NCBI GenBank assembly: GCA_965229445.1
Contig: OZ245876.1
Location: 1,922,001-1,986,000, forward strand
DNA length: 64,000 nt
Reading direction: 5' to 3'
Origin: Owenweeksia sp965229445
GTDB lineage: Bacteria; Bacteroidota; Bacteroidia; Flavobacteriales; Schleiferiaceae
The position numbers and the translations under genes are program-made. Positions 18,111 to 27,856 of the stretch are shown here, piece after piece (position 1 is the first letter of the stretch; each line of letters starts with the position of its first letter). The notes beneath the pieces are model-generated. The model saw nothing but the letters and a program-made list of their open reading frames with translations, was not told where the DNA came from and searched no databases.

Positions 18111-18118
18111 CAAAGGTA
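18111..18118 (-). promoter_or_regulatory. Candidate -7 promoter box for fabI
   Basis: On the minus strand this reads TACCTTTG, 31 bases before the chosen fabI ATG. It matches TAnnTTTG and supports the shorter start, since the longer reading frame would begin upstream of the box. No -33 element is evident. Confidence 0.4.
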
Positions 18119-18233
18119 GAATTTTTGGCAATGTTTATAGACAAGACAGCGAGGTCGTTGAAAACATGGCAATTTTATGGGCCAGTTCCACCGAAGTTAT
18201 GTGTAATTTAACAGTCCAACTATAGTTTCAGAG

Positions 18234-19325
18234 TTGAACGATAAGCAGAAAATACTATTCAAGAAAGGGCGCGGTGCTCAAATTCCATTAAACAATCGGT
18301 TCCACACGCGGAGCTATTTAGATGATCCGGAGCATAAGGAGCATTTGTTTAAATCTGGGTTGGAGGTATCGGAGAGACAGGATACAGCATACATTAAAGT
18401 ACATCCTAAAAGCATTCTCAACAAAGTGGCCAGTCCTGATATAGGTCATAACTGGAGTATGAATCCATACCAGGGTTGTGAGCATGGTTGTGCATATTGT
18501 TATGCCAGAACGACCCATGATTTTTGGGGCTACAATTCAGGGGTAGATTTTGAGCAGAAAATAATGGTTAAAGAGAATGCCCCGCTACTCCTGGAAAAAG
18601 CCTTGCAGAAAAATTCATGGTTAGCAGAGCCTATCATGCTCAGTGGTAATACCGATTGCTACCAACCCATTGAACGAAAATTGAAGATTACGAGAAGATT
18701 ACTGGAAGTCTGCTTAAAGTACCGACAACCGGTAGGGATCATAAGCAAGAATACTCTGGTGCTGAGGGATATGGACATATTAAAAGAGCTGCAAAAATTT
18801 GGATTGGTACAGGTAGTTTTTTCCATTACCAGTCTTGATGAGCATTTACGTGCTATACTGGAACCTCGCACCGCCACCACTAAAAAGAAGCTAAAAGCCA
18901 TAAAATCATTTGCAGACGAAAATATTCCTGTAGGGGTTATGATGGCACCTATTATTCCGGGATTGAATAGTCATGAAATTCTGAACATCGCCAAGGCCGC
19001 ATCTGAATATGGTGCATTGGCGATGAATTATACGATGCTAAGGTTAAATGGTGTGATAGGTGAAATATTTCTCGATTGGTTGGACCACCATTTTCCGGAT
19101 AGAGCAGATAAGATAAAGCATTTGGTACAACAAACACACGGCGGTAAGCTGAGTGATTCAAGAATTGGCACCAGAATGCGGGGCGAAGGTGCAGTAGCAG
19201 AACAGATAAATTCTCTTATTAAGCTAGCTAAGAGCAAATATTTCGGAAAGAATAAAATGCCCACTTACAACAAGGAGGCCTTTGTTAGGGCTCCGAAGGG
19301 CCAGTTAGAGTTATTCAGATCCTAA
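18234..19325 (+). CDS. PA0069-family radical SAM protein
   Basis: This is a 363-residue enzyme with the radical SAM iron-sulfur motif CEHGCAYCYA at about residues 82-91. The preceding NWSMNPYQG and following MLSGNTDCYQPIE are hallmarks of the PA0069/SplB-related group. The C-terminal segment with KLSDSRIGTRMRGEG is also conserved in this group. The reaction is unknown; family names such as spore photolyase-like are only by likeness. The start is a TTG, and no ATG upstream is in frame. Its last 11 bases overlap the end of the convergent MauE-thioredoxin gene. Confidence 0.88.
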   Translation: MNDKQKILFKKGRGAQIPLNNRFHTRSYLDDPEHKEHLFKSGLEVSERQDTAYIKVHPKSILNKVASPDIGHNWSMNPYQGCEHGCAYCYARTTHDFWGYNSGVDFEQKIMVKENAPLLLEKALQKNSWLAEPIMLSGNTDCYQPIERKLKITRRLLEVCLKYRQPVGIISKNTLVLRDMDILKELQKFGLVQVVFSITSLDEHLRAILEPRTATTKKKLKAIKSFADENIPVGVMMAPIIPGLNSHEILNIAKAASEYGALAMNYTMLRLNGVIGEIFLDWLDHHFPDRADKIKHLVQQTHGGKLSDSRIGTRMRGEGAVAEQINSLIKLAKSKYFGKNKMPTYNKEAFVRAPKGQLELFRS

Positions 19326-20238
19326 CTTCTTGAAAGAATTGTTCCAGGCGATTTTCGTCAATTGAGCGATAATGCCACTTTTCCACAATTCGACCATCTT
19401 GCAGTAAAACAATCAAAGGCATTCTGCCCTTTGTGATCTTCAGGAATGGTCCTCTGGCCAGGAAATAATCATTAGACCTCACTCCAGCGGTTTCCTTCAC
19501 AAATTCCTCTATGTTGTCAGCGGAATCGTCCATAAATATTGCATGATGCCTCATGACGGGAATATCATGCCTTCTAAAGGCAGCACCGATTTTTGAGGAT
19601 GACAGCCTGCAGAATTTACAATTGGTGCTATAGAAACATAATACCTGCTTGCCATGGCTAAGCTCTACAGGCAACAAGTTATTATCGATTATCTCTTGAA
19701 GCGCCTTCCGATCCACTTCAGATTCCGAAAAACCTTTGGATATGAGATGGTCTGGCGGAGATACGATCACTGAGGTTATCAACGCGATTGCCAACATAAT
19801 TGCATGGGATAATCTAAACCACTTGCCTGATTGACTTGGCCGACGTCGAACCAGGAAAATAAAAATTAGGACGACAAAATTGAGCATTAAGGATTGCTCT
19901 GAGGGGATGTTAATCAACTCTCCAAAGCAAAAGCAATTTGCCTCTTCCCGGAAAAATATATTGTAGAGATGAAAAACTGAGAAGGAAAGAATACCGATGG
20001 TACCTAGCTTACAGAAAGTTTTCAGATGTAAACCTGAAAGAAAGCCCACACCCAAATAAAGCTCAAATGAGATTATGAGCCTGGCTATCCAGGATGATAA
20101 AACGAAATCAAAAATGCCTAATTGATAGATATAGATTTCGAAGAGATCGATATCCTGTAGCTTGCTTAGCGCAGAAAAAAGAAAAAAGGCCGCCAGTAAA
20201 AGCCTTAAAAGATAATAGCGCCATTTCATAACCGCCAA
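19315..20238 (-). CDS. MauE/DoxX-like membrane protein fused to a thioredoxin-like domain
   Basis: The 307-residue protein has two parts. Residues 1-170 contain five or so helices like the MauE/DoxX redox membrane family (LLRLLLAAFFLFSALSKL, AFFxxSxxxKL-type start; FELYLGVGF). Residues about 180-307 look like a periplasmic thioredoxin fold, with VLCFYSTNCKFC giving a CxxC redox pair near residue 205. I infer delivery of reducing or oxidising power across the inner membrane to an envelope substrate. A small Cys-containing lipoprotein gene lies directly upstream, 6 bases away, and may be its partner. Confidence 0.78.
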   Translation of the reverse strand: MAVMKWRYYLLRLLLAAFFLFSALSKLQDIDLFEIYIYQLGIFDFVLSSWIARLIISFELYLGVGFLSGLHLKTFCKLGTIGILSFSVFHLYNIFFREEANCFCFGELINIPSEQSLMLNFVVLIFIFLVRRRPSQSGKWFRLSHAIMLAIALITSVIVSPPDHLISKGFSESEVDRKALQEIIDNNLLPVELSHGKQVLCFYSTNCKFCRLSSSKIGAAFRRHDIPVMRHHAIFMDDSADNIEEFVKETAGVRSNDYFLARGPFLKITKGRMPLIVLLQDGRIVEKWHYRSIDENRLEQFFQEVRI

Positions 20239-20244
20239 AGTGGC

Positions 20245-20460
20245 TTACTTAAGCGTACAAGTGGTATTCTCGGATTCTGCTTCTTTCGCTGCACAGGCTT
20301 CTTCGGCTTGCTTCTTTTTTGCTTTCTCAATATTATAAGGTACTACAAAGTCATTGCCACCCAATGGATTCTCCGTGGTACACTCGCAGGTAAAATCCTT
20401 TTTGCAAGCACAAAAAACGAAAAGAAAGACCAAACTCAAGCTTAGGATTATTTGCTTCAT
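20245..20460 (-). CDS. Small lipoprotein with several Cys residues
   Basis: This 71-residue lipoprotein has a signal ending LFVFCAC (lipid-attached Cys near residue 18) followed by KKDFTCECTTENP. Several Cys residues (positions about 24, 26, 55 and 67) are close enough to form disulfides. It is cotranscribed with the following MauE-thioredoxin gene (6 bases apart), which would fit a redox partnership, but this is inference. I do not recognise a named family. Confidence 0.6.
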   Translation of the reverse strand: MKQIILSLSLVFLFVFCACKKDFTCECTTENPLGGNDFVVPYNIEKAKKKQAEEACAAKEAESENTTCTLK

Positions 20461-20487
20461 ATCCTTAATTTTTATAGAAATTAGTGC

Positions 20488-21198
20488 TTATTCACAGTTG
20501 GTATAAACGGCTTGTACATCATCATCTTCATCAATTCTATCCAGCATTTTTTCAATGTCTTCCAATTGTTCTTCGGTGAACTCCACAGGAGTGGTAGGAT
20601 ATCGCTTCAGGCCAGATTTTTCTGGTTCAATGCCGCGCTCCTCAAGCGCTGTGGACAAAGATCCAAAATCTTTATAGTCTGCATACAAAACTACACCTTC
20701 ATCAGTTCTTTCAATTTCCTCTAAACCCGCATCAATCAACTCAAGTTCAAGCTCTTCCCAGTCTCTGTCCTGTTCTTCATTTATTTCAAAAACCGCTTTT
20801 CGGTCAAACATATACTCTAATGAACCTGAAGGCACAAGTGCGCCGCCGGCTTTATTAAAGTAGGACTTCACATTGGCTACTGTGCGCGTTGAATTGTCCG
20901 TTGCACACTCCACAAAGACCAATACTCCATGAGGGCCTTTGCCTTCATAATTGACTTCTACATAGGTATCTGCATCACTGCCGGTCGATCTTTTTATCGC
21001 ATTCTCAATATTGTCCTTCGGCATGTTCTGTGCCTTGGCATTCTGGATGGCTGTGCGCAGGGCAGAATTGGTATCGGGATCAGGACCACCCTCTTTGGCA
21101 GCCATGGTGATGGCTTTGGAGAGACGCGGAAAAATGCGGGACATTTTATCCCATCGTTTTTCTTTTGCCGCCCGTCTATATTCAAATGCTCTTCCCAT
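20488..21198 (-). CDS. yebC: YebC/PmpR-family regulator or translation factor
   Basis: The 236-residue protein matches the YebC family along its length: GRAFEYRRAAKEKRWDKMSR at the N-terminus, PDTNSALRTAIQNAKAQNMP, then NIENAIKR and YEGKGPHGVLVFVECATDN. Members were described as DNA-binding regulators; more recent work links some to ribosome stalling relief. It is cytoplasmic. The C-terminus is very acidic (EDDDVQAVYTN). The length is normal. It lies downstream of gyrA but is separated from it by a terminator. Confidence 0.9.
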   Translation of the reverse strand: MGRAFEYRRAAKEKRWDKMSRIFPRLSKAITMAAKEGGPDPDTNSALRTAIQNAKAQNMPKDNIENAIKRSTGSDADTYVEVNYEGKGPHGVLVFVECATDNSTRTVANVKSYFNKAGGALVPSGSLEYMFDRKAVFEINEEQDRDWEELELELIDAGLEEIERTDEGVVLYADYKDFGSLSTALEERGIEPEKSGLKRYPTTPVEFTEEQLEDIEKMLDRIDEDDDVQAVYTNCE

Positions 21199-21234
21199 TT
21201 ATTAAGCTCTATTTCAATTTTCAGAGGCAAAGTA

Positions 21235-21271
21235 ATAAAAGAAAAGACCCTTCCTGAAACAGAAAGGGTCT
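21235..21271 (-). terminator. Rho-independent terminator of gyrA
   Basis: AGACCCTT (21245-21252) and AAGGGTCT (21264-21271) form an 8-bp stem with an 11-base loop. On the minus strand it is followed by TTTTCTTTTATT. It lies 26 bases after the gyrA stop. Confidence 0.82.
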
Positions 21272-21296
21272 GGTGCTAAAAAAACTTATGTGACGA

Positions 21297-23840
21297 TCAT
21301 TCATTGGCGTCATCGCCACCTTCGCTTTGCTCAGGGGTTGAATCAGTCATAGAATCATTGGTGGTGCCATTTAGATTTGCTTCCTCAGTCTCTTCATCTT
21401 CTGAGGCTGGAACCTTGGCCACAGAGGCAATTTCATCATTCTTTTTAAGGTTGATAATTTTAACCCCCTGGGTGGCCCTTCCCATTACGCGTAAGTCAGC
21501 CACTCCGGTACGGATCATCACTCCACTCTTGTTAATTACCATGAGATCTTCATCATCCTGCACCGACTTTATGGCCACCAGAGAGCCCGTCTTATCCGTG
21601 ATATTTAAGGTTTTAACACCTTTACCACCTCTATTGGTAACACGGTAATCATCCACCAGTGTACGCTTTCCGTATCCCTTTTCAGAAACCACCAAAATGG
21701 TAGTTTCTTCCTGCGGAGCAATGGTAACCATTCCAATTACTTCATCGGCGTCGCTCTCCAGGGTTACACCTCGCACTCCGCTAGCATTTCTTCCCATGGC
21801 TCGCACCTTAGATTCGTTAAAGCGAATAGCTTTACCGCTCTTCTTGGCAATAAGAATTTCATCTTCTCCGGTAGTGAGCTTGGCTTCGATAAGTTCATCG
21901 CCTTCTCTAACGGTAATGGCGTTGATTCCATTAGACCGGGGACGTGAATAAGCTTCCAGGGCAGTCTTCTTGATGACGCCTTGCTTGGTAAGCATCACAA
22001 TGAAGCGACTGTTTATATAATCCTCATCCTTAAGGTCTTTGGTGTTCATGAAGGCTCGCACCTTGTCGTCACTCGGTATGTTGATCAGGTTCTGGATAGC
22101 ACGTCCCTTACTGGTTTTACTTCCTTCAGGAATTTCATAAACACGCAGCCAGTAGCAGCGTCCCCATTCGGTAAAGAACAGCATGTAATTATGGTTGGTA
22201 GCTACAAAAATGTGTTCCACGAAATCAGCATCTCGCGTCTGCACCCCTCGCTGACCAACGCCACCTCTACCCTGCTTGCGGTACTCTGTTAAAGGAGTTC
22301 TTTTAATATATCCGGCGTGTGAAATGGTAATCACCACTTCTTCATCCGGAATCATGTCCTCAATGCTTACCTCGCCACCCGCATATTCAATCATGGTGCG
22401 ACGCTCATCACCATACTTTTCAAGAATTTCTGCCAATTCTTCCTTTACGATGGTGAAACGAAGATCCTCCTCATTCAGAATACGCTTGTAAAACGCAATC
22501 TTCTCCATCAGCTCAGCATACTCCTCTTTAATCTTATCGCGCTCCAGGCCTGTTAATTTCTGAAGTCTCAGATCAAGAATAGCTCGTGCTTGCAGTTCGG
22601 TAAGCTCAAACTGACTGATGAGACCATTTCTGGCTTCTTCGGGAGTTTGTGATCCTCGAATCAGAGCAATAATGGCATCCAGGTTATCCAGCGCAATCAG
22701 TAAACCTTCCAGGATATGTGCTCTTTCCTCCGCTTTTCGGAGTTCGTACTTGGTGCGTCGAATGATAACATCCAGACGATGCTCTACGAAGTGATGGATA
22801 AGATCCTTCAGATTCAGCTGCTCAGGTCTACCATTAACAAGCGCAATATTATTTACTGAAAACGAGGACTGTAGAGCGGTATACTTGTATAGTTTATTTA
22901 ATACAACATTGGGCACACAATCTCGCTTGAGATAGTAAACAATTCGCATTCCCTTGCGGTCACTCTCATCCTTTATATCGGCTATGCCCTCAATCTTTTT
23001 ATCATTTACCAGATCAGCGGTTTTCTTGATCATATCCGCCTTGTTGACCTGGTAGGGGATTTCCGTGACAATAATCACTTCGCGACCCTTCACCTCAGTA
23101 ATCTCAGCCTTGCCACGCAGCACTATTCGTCCACGGCCGGTATGGAAAGCTTCTCTCACTCCTTCATAGCCATAAATGGTTCCACCCGTGGGAAAATCAG
23201 GCGCGGTAATGTGACCCATCAGCTCGTCAATGCTGATATCGCGATTATCGATGTACGCATTGATACCATTAATAACCTCGGTAAGATTATGAGGGGGCAT
23301 ATTGGTTGCCATACCCACGGCAATTCCGGAAGCACCGTTGACCAGCAGACCCGGAATGCGGGTAGGAAGCACGGTAGGCTCTTCTAGTGAATCATCAAAA
23401 TTGAGCTGTGTATCAACCGTTTCCTTATCGATATCCGCAAGCATTTCCTCGGATATCTTCTGCAATTTGGCCTCTGTATAACGCATGGCCGCGGGTGGAT
23501 CGCCGTCAACACTACCAAAGTTACCCTGTCCGTCGACCATCATATAACGCAAACTCCAGGGTTGCGCCATTCGTACCATGGTGTCATATACCGATGAATC
23601 ACCATGCGGATGGAACTTACCCAGTACCTCACCCACAATACGGGCAGACTTTTTATAAGACCTGTTTGAGAGCACTCCCAGTTCATACATGCCGTAAAGC
23701 ACACGGCGATGCACCGGTTTCATACCGTCTCTTACATCGGGAAGTGCACGTGATACAATCACCGACATGGAATAGTCGATGTAGGAAGACTTCATCTCCT
23801 CCTCAATATTGATCGGTATTATCCTTTCTCCTTCAGCCAT
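21297..23840 (-). CDS. gyrA: DNA gyrase subunit A
   Basis: The 847-residue protein is the breakage and rejoining subunit of gyrase. The N-terminal winged helix carries VGEVLGKFHPHGDSSVYD (quinolone-resistance region) and AMRYTEAKL with the catalytic Tyr at residue 121. Residues Ser82 and Asp86, at the places of E. coli Ser83 and Asp87, have the sensitive-type identities. The C-terminal beta-pinwheel has GyrA blades and the GyrA-box-like segment KQGRGGVGQRGV. The last 40 residues are an acidic tail. It is transcribed alone and away from clpC. Confidence 0.96.
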   Translation of the reverse strand: MAEGERIIPINIEEEMKSSYIDYSMSVIVSRALPDVRDGMKPVHRRVLYGMYELGVLSNRSYKKSARIVGEVLGKFHPHGDSSVYDTMVRMAQPWSLRYMMVDGQGNFGSVDGDPPAAMRYTEAKLQKISEEMLADIDKETVDTQLNFDDSLEEPTVLPTRIPGLLVNGASGIAVGMATNMPPHNLTEVINGINAYIDNRDISIDELMGHITAPDFPTGGTIYGYEGVREAFHTGRGRIVLRGKAEITEVKGREVIIVTEIPYQVNKADMIKKTADLVNDKKIEGIADIKDESDRKGMRIVYYLKRDCVPNVVLNKLYKYTALQSSFSVNNIALVNGRPEQLNLKDLIHHFVEHRLDVIIRRTKYELRKAEERAHILEGLLIALDNLDAIIALIRGSQTPEEARNGLISQFELTELQARAILDLRLQKLTGLERDKIKEEYAELMEKIAFYKRILNEEDLRFTIVKEELAEILEKYGDERRTMIEYAGGEVSIEDMIPDEEVVITISHAGYIKRTPLTEYRKQGRGGVGQRGVQTRDADFVEHIFVATNHNYMLFFTEWGRCYWLRVYEIPEGSKTSKGRAIQNLINIPSDDKVRAFMNTKDLKDEDYINSRFIVMLTKQGVIKKTALEAYSRPRSNGINAITVREGDELIEAKLTTGEDEILIAKKSGKAIRFNESKVRAMGRNASGVRGVTLESDADEVIGMVTIAPQEETTILVVSEKGYGKRTLVDDYRVTNRGGKGVKTLNITDKTGSLVAIKSVQDDEDLMVINKSGVMIRTGVADLRVMGRATQGVKIINLKKNDEIASVAKVPASEDEETEEANLNGTTNDSMTDSTPEQSEGGDDANE

Positions 23841-23886
23841 TATGACAGTTTTTTACCTTCTTGTAAAATATACATTTACCAAGTTT

Positions 23887-23894
23887 CAAATATA
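23887..23894 (-). promoter_or_regulatory. Candidate -7 promoter box for gyrA
   Basis: On the minus strand this reads TATATTTG (TAnnTTTG), 47 bases before the gyrA ATG. The -33 element is not clear. Confidence 0.35.
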
Positions 23895-23985
23895 AGTTGG
23901 TGCATTCGCTCACGGGTCTCCCGTCCCCTGCATTTCTTCACAAATATGCCCCTCTCTATGTTGATAATTATAAAACATTAGTGAG

Positions 23986-24015
23986 TTGCCTATGTTATTC
24001 CTTAGACTAACTTTG
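23986..24015 (+). promoter_or_regulatory. Candidate promoter of clpC
   Basis: TTG at 23986-23988 and TAACTTTG at 24008-24015 are 19 bases apart, close to the Bacteroidota -33/-7 pattern TTTG-N19-20-TAnnTTTG. The gap to the clpC ATG (24084) is 68 bases. This is the best two-part promoter match in the window. Confidence 0.5.
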
Positions 24016-24083
24016 GTTACGTATCAGTGTTGGCACAGTATTAGTTCTGATTACTGAACGTTGAATCTCCCTATAAATTAATT

Positions 24084-26642
24084 ATGGACGAAAATTTCTC
24101 TCCTCGTGTCAAAGATGTGATAAGCTTCAGTAAGGAAGAAGCCATCAGATTGGGACATGACTATATAGGCACTGAACACCTCATGCTAGGACTCATCCGT
24201 GAAGGAGAAGGTAGCGCAGTGCAAATCCTTGAAGATCTGGGTGTTAACATGGAAGCATTTCGCAGGAAGATTGAAGCCATCAGCGCTCCAAATATTTCTG
24301 GTCAGATCAGCACTAAAAAGAACTTGCCGCTCACCCGTCAGGCGGAAAAAGCGCTTAAAACTACTTTTCTGGAAGCGAAGTTATTTCAGAGCAATCAGAT
24401 TCGCACGACGCACTTGTTGCTTTGTATTTTGAGAAACGATGATGACCCCGTTTCAAGAATTTTACGACAGTATGACGTGGATTATGACAATGTGAAAGGG
24501 GAATACCAGGCTCATTATGCCGATGAAGTGAAGGGTGGTGGTACCCGGGGTGAAATGCCCTATGAGGATGATGATGACTTTGAGCGTAAAGATCCAGGAT
24601 ATTCTGGTGGTGAATCCGGAGGTAAATCCAAGGGTGATGGAAAAACGAAAACTCCCGTATTGGATAATTTTGGCCGAGACCTCACCAAATTAGCCGAAGA
24701 AAATAAATTGGATCCCGTAGTAGGGAGGGAAAAGGAAATTGAGCGTGTTTCGCAAATATTATCCCGCAGAAAAAAGAATAACCCCCTGCTGATTGGAGAG
24801 CCAGGCGTAGGTAAATCTGCTATCGCAGAAGGCTTGGCCTTGCGTATAGTGAAACGCAAGGTATCTCGAGTGCTTTTTGACAAGCGCGTCGTTACCTTGG
24901 ATTTGGCTTCCCTGGTGGCCGGAACAAAATATCGCGGTCAGTTTGAGGAACGTATGAAGGCGCTCATGAACGAGCTTGAGAAGAACGAGGATATAATCTT
25001 GTTCATTGACGAGCTTCACACCATAGTAGGCGCAGGTGGAGCCACCGGCTCACTGGATGCCAGCAATATGTTTAAGCCCGCTCTGGCACGCGGTGAAATA
25101 CAATGTATTGGAGCTACCACGCTAGACGAATACCGTCAGTATATCGAGAAAGACGGCGCTCTGGAGCGACGTTTTCAAAAGGTCATGGTAGATCCTACCA
25201 CACCGGAAGAAACGGTTCAAATTCTAAATAACATTAAGGATCGGTATGAAGATCATCACAATGTAAATTATACGGATGAGGCTATTGAGGCTTGTGTCTC
25301 CTTAACTTCCCGCTATGTGACGGATCGCCATTTACCCGATAAGGCTATCGATGCATTGGATGAATCAGGCTCAAGGGTACATATTACCAGCATCACGGTT
25401 CCCCAGGAAATCATGGATTTGGAGAAGAAATTAGAGGATATCCGGGATCAGAAAATTCAGGTAGTAAAGAAGCAGCGCTATGAAGAAGCGGCCAGACTGA
25501 GAGATGATGAAAAGAAAATTGAAAGTGATCTGCAGGAGGCACAGGGGCGCTGGGAAGAAGAAGTGAAAAAGAACCGCGAAACCGTGGATGATGCCGACGT
25601 TGCAGAGGTGGTGGCCATGATGACCGGCATTCCGGTGCAACGTGTGGCGCAGCATGAAAGCAACCGGCTAAGTGGTATGGCTAAGGATATCAAGAGTCAT
25701 ATCATTGGTCAGGATGAAGCGGTTGCGAAAATTGTTAAAGCCATTCAACGCAACCGAGCCGGATTAAAAGACCCCAACAAGCCGATTGGCTCCTTCATCT
25801 TTTTAGGTCCGACGGGAGTAGGAAAAACCCAGCTCGCGAAGGAGTTGGCCAGAGCCTTGTTTGACAGCGATGAAAACTTGATTCGCATCGATATGAGCGA
25901 ATACATGGAGAAATTTGCGGTCTCTCGTTTGGTGGGTGCTCCTCCCGGATACGTCGGTTATGAGGAAGGTGGTCAGCTGACTGAAAAGGTAAGACGCAAG
26001 CCATATTCCGTTGTGCTGCTGGATGAAATTGAGAAAGCACACCCTGATGTATTCAATTTACTGTTGCAGGCTCTGGATGACGGACATATGACGGACAGTT
26101 TAGGACGCAAGGTGGACTTTAAGAATACCATTATTATCATGACTTCCAATATTGGCACCCGTCAGCTGAAGGATTTCGGTGCCGGAGTTGGATTTGGCAC
26201 ATCTGCCCGTGAACAGGGGAAACAGAATATTCAGAAGAGTGTCATTGAAACAGCCTTGAAACGAGCTTTTGCCCCTGAGTTTTTAAATAGAATCGACGAT
26301 GTTGTTTTATTTAACAATCTGGACAAGGAAGATATCTTTAAAATCATAGATATTGAACTTGATCAGCTGTACAAACGCATCAATGATTTGGGCTACACGA
26401 TTAAGATGAGCAAAAAGGCCAAGGAGTATATTGCTGATAAAGGATTTGATGAGAAATATGGCGCGCGTCCATTGGCGCGAGCGATTCAGAAGTACATTGA
26501 AGATCCTTTGGCGGAACAGATTATTAATTCTGAGATCGAAGAAGGTGACCGTATCTTTATTGATCTGGCGAAAAAAGATGATGATCAGGAAATAATGGTC
26601 AAAGTTGAAAAGGCTGCTGAGCCCAATGAAGAAGAAAAATAG
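24084..26642 (+). CDS. clpC: ATP-dependent Clp protease ATP-binding subunit ClpC
   Basis: This 852-residue AAA+ unfoldase feeds proteins into ClpP. It has a Clp N domain of two repeats (residues 1-145), a flexible acidic linker, the first ATPase (GEPGVGKS near 238, FIDELHTI near 306), a UVR-like middle helix with RYEEAARLRDDEKK (about 465-478), and the second ATPase (GPTGVGKT near 574, LLDEIEKAHPDV). The middle helix and length mark it as ClpC rather than ClpA or ClpB. The second ATPase keeps its arginine finger region and the C-terminal D2 small domain. It is monocistronic, with promoter and terminator. Confidence 0.94.
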   Translation: MDENFSPRVKDVISFSKEEAIRLGHDYIGTEHLMLGLIREGEGSAVQILEDLGVNMEAFRRKIEAISAPNISGQISTKKNLPLTRQAEKALKTTFLEAKLFQSNQIRTTHLLLCILRNDDDPVSRILRQYDVDYDNVKGEYQAHYADEVKGGGTRGEMPYEDDDDFERKDPGYSGGESGGKSKGDGKTKTPVLDNFGRDLTKLAEENKLDPVVGREKEIERVSQILSRRKKNNPLLIGEPGVGKSAIAEGLALRIVKRKVSRVLFDKRVVTLDLASLVAGTKYRGQFEERMKALMNELEKNEDIILFIDELHTIVGAGGATGSLDASNMFKPALARGEIQCIGATTLDEYRQYIEKDGALERRFQKVMVDPTTPEETVQILNNIKDRYEDHHNVNYTDEAIEACVSLTSRYVTDRHLPDKAIDALDESGSRVHITSITVPQEIMDLEKKLEDIRDQKIQVVKKQRYEEAARLRDDEKKIESDLQEAQGRWEEEVKKNRETVDDADVAEVVAMMTGIPVQRVAQHESNRLSGMAKDIKSHIIGQDEAVAKIVKAIQRNRAGLKDPNKPIGSFIFLGPTGVGKTQLAKELARALFDSDENLIRIDMSEYMEKFAVSRLVGAPPGYVGYEEGGQLTEKVRRKPYSVVLLDEIEKAHPDVFNLLLQALDDGHMTDSLGRKVDFKNTIIIMTSNIGTRQLKDFGAGVGFGTSAREQGKQNIQKSVIETALKRAFAPEFLNRIDDVVLFNNLDKEDIFKIIDIELDQLYKRINDLGYTIKMSKKAKEYIADKGFDEKYGARPLARAIQKYIEDPLAEQIINSEIEEGDRIFIDLAKKDDDQEIMVKVEKAAEPNEEEK

Positions 26643-26664
26643 CCCTTGATCAAACAAGCAAATG

Positions 26665-26696
26665 AGCCCTCCCCAGTTGTGGAGGGCTTTTTTTTT
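26665..26696 (+). terminator. Rho-independent terminator of clpC
   Basis: AGCCCTCC (26665-26672) and GGAGGGCT (26681-26688) form an 8-bp GC-rich stem with an 8-base loop, followed by nine T. It begins 22 bases after the clpC stop. Confidence 0.93.
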
Positions 26697-26744
26697 AATA
26701 TTTCAGGAATCAATCATAATTCATAGAAGCACTATTATTGCGTT

Positions 26745-27677
26745 ATGAAAAGATTAGCACTGATACTGTCCATTCTAGCACTTAGCTTGTATTCTCACGG
26801 ACAAGACCAGGTTGAACAAGGGTTCTTCTCTTCCACTCCATTTAAGCTAGCGATAGATACTTTGAATCCTGTGGTATTAGGAGATAGTTGCACAACCGCC
26901 TCTACTTTCTATTTGTTTGATTCGCGAATTGTTTCAGGAGCAGCAGTTTTAAGTAATGGCTCTAGTATTAACAAAGTGGCTCAGCTTTTTGATACCGGTA
27001 GTGACAGCATAGTGATTGGCAGCATTATTTCTGAAATAGTGTATGTAAAGAAAGACTCGGGCATCGGACAATTTGTAGCAGGTATTTTCCCCGAAAGCAA
27101 TCTTCAAACTCCGCTGGCTCAAAGTTTACCCGTAGCCGGAAATCTTTTAAGCGACACAAGTGGTACCACCTTTTTTAATGATTTCTTTTTTTCCAACCCA
27201 GTTGGAGTTAAGGGTAAGTTTTGGGTGGTAGTGAATGTAGCGGATATGGGTGATTCCATTTATCTGGCCAGTACCAATGACGATTGTGGTGATGGTAAGG
27301 CTATTTTCTTTGATGGCACGGATTGGTCAAAATTTCAGGATCAGTTTGTGTTGAACAACAATGACCCGCTGGATATAGCTTTAAAAATTTCGGTAGTGAT
27401 GGAACCGGTAGTAGGACAACATGAGGTTTCCACTGAGAAAATGAATATTGAGTTGATTCCCAATCCTGCAAATACCGCATTGAGGGTTCATTTTTCCCTT
27501 CCTGATAAACCAGTTAGACTGTCTATCCTTTCTACCTCGGGATTGCTTTTATATGAGGAGATGGACTATCACACAGGTGATGAGATCAACATTGAATTTC
27601 TTCCCAGGGGTTTATACCAATTGTTGTTGGAAGATGGCCAAATCCGGAGGGTTAAGAGCTTAGTGATAAGAAATTAA
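26745..27677 (+). CDS. T9SS type A sorting domain protein
   Basis: The 310-residue secreted protein has a signal peptide (residues 1-20, ending YSHGQ), a beta-rich middle part of unknown fold with repeated Ser/Asp/Gly turns, and a C-terminal T9SS sorting domain (IELIPNPANTALRVHFS, VRLSILSTSGLLLYEE, LPRGLYQLLLEDG). It should be exported by the type IX system. No catalytic motif is visible. The gene has no partner and ends just before the 452-bp repeat array. Confidence 0.82.
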   Translation: MKRLALILSILALSLYSHGQDQVEQGFFSSTPFKLAIDTLNPVVLGDSCTTASTFYLFDSRIVSGAAVLSNGSSINKVAQLFDTGSDSIVIGSIISEIVYVKKDSGIGQFVAGIFPESNLQTPLAQSLPVAGNLLSDTSGTTFFNDFFFSNPVGVKGKFWVVVNVADMGDSIYLASTNDDCGDGKAIFFDGTDWSKFQDQFVLNNNDPLDIALKISVVMEPVVGQHEVSTEKMNIELIPNPANTALRVHFSLPDKPVRLSILSTSGLLLYEEMDYHTGDEINIEFLPRGLYQLLLEDGQIRRVKSLVIRN

Positions 27678-27856
27678 GCCCAGGTCAGTAGAGCGGCTTG
27701 AGCGCTCAAAATCATGCGTAATTTTTGTTTGGTGTATTTGGCACCTCCCTCAGTGACGGGGATATGGCAATGGGTTTTATTGGCGATACTGCCTGTCCTT
27801 GCTTTTCACTTTTAGTTTTTCAACTGGCTGAAGTAGGTAGGCACACGTGGAACATG

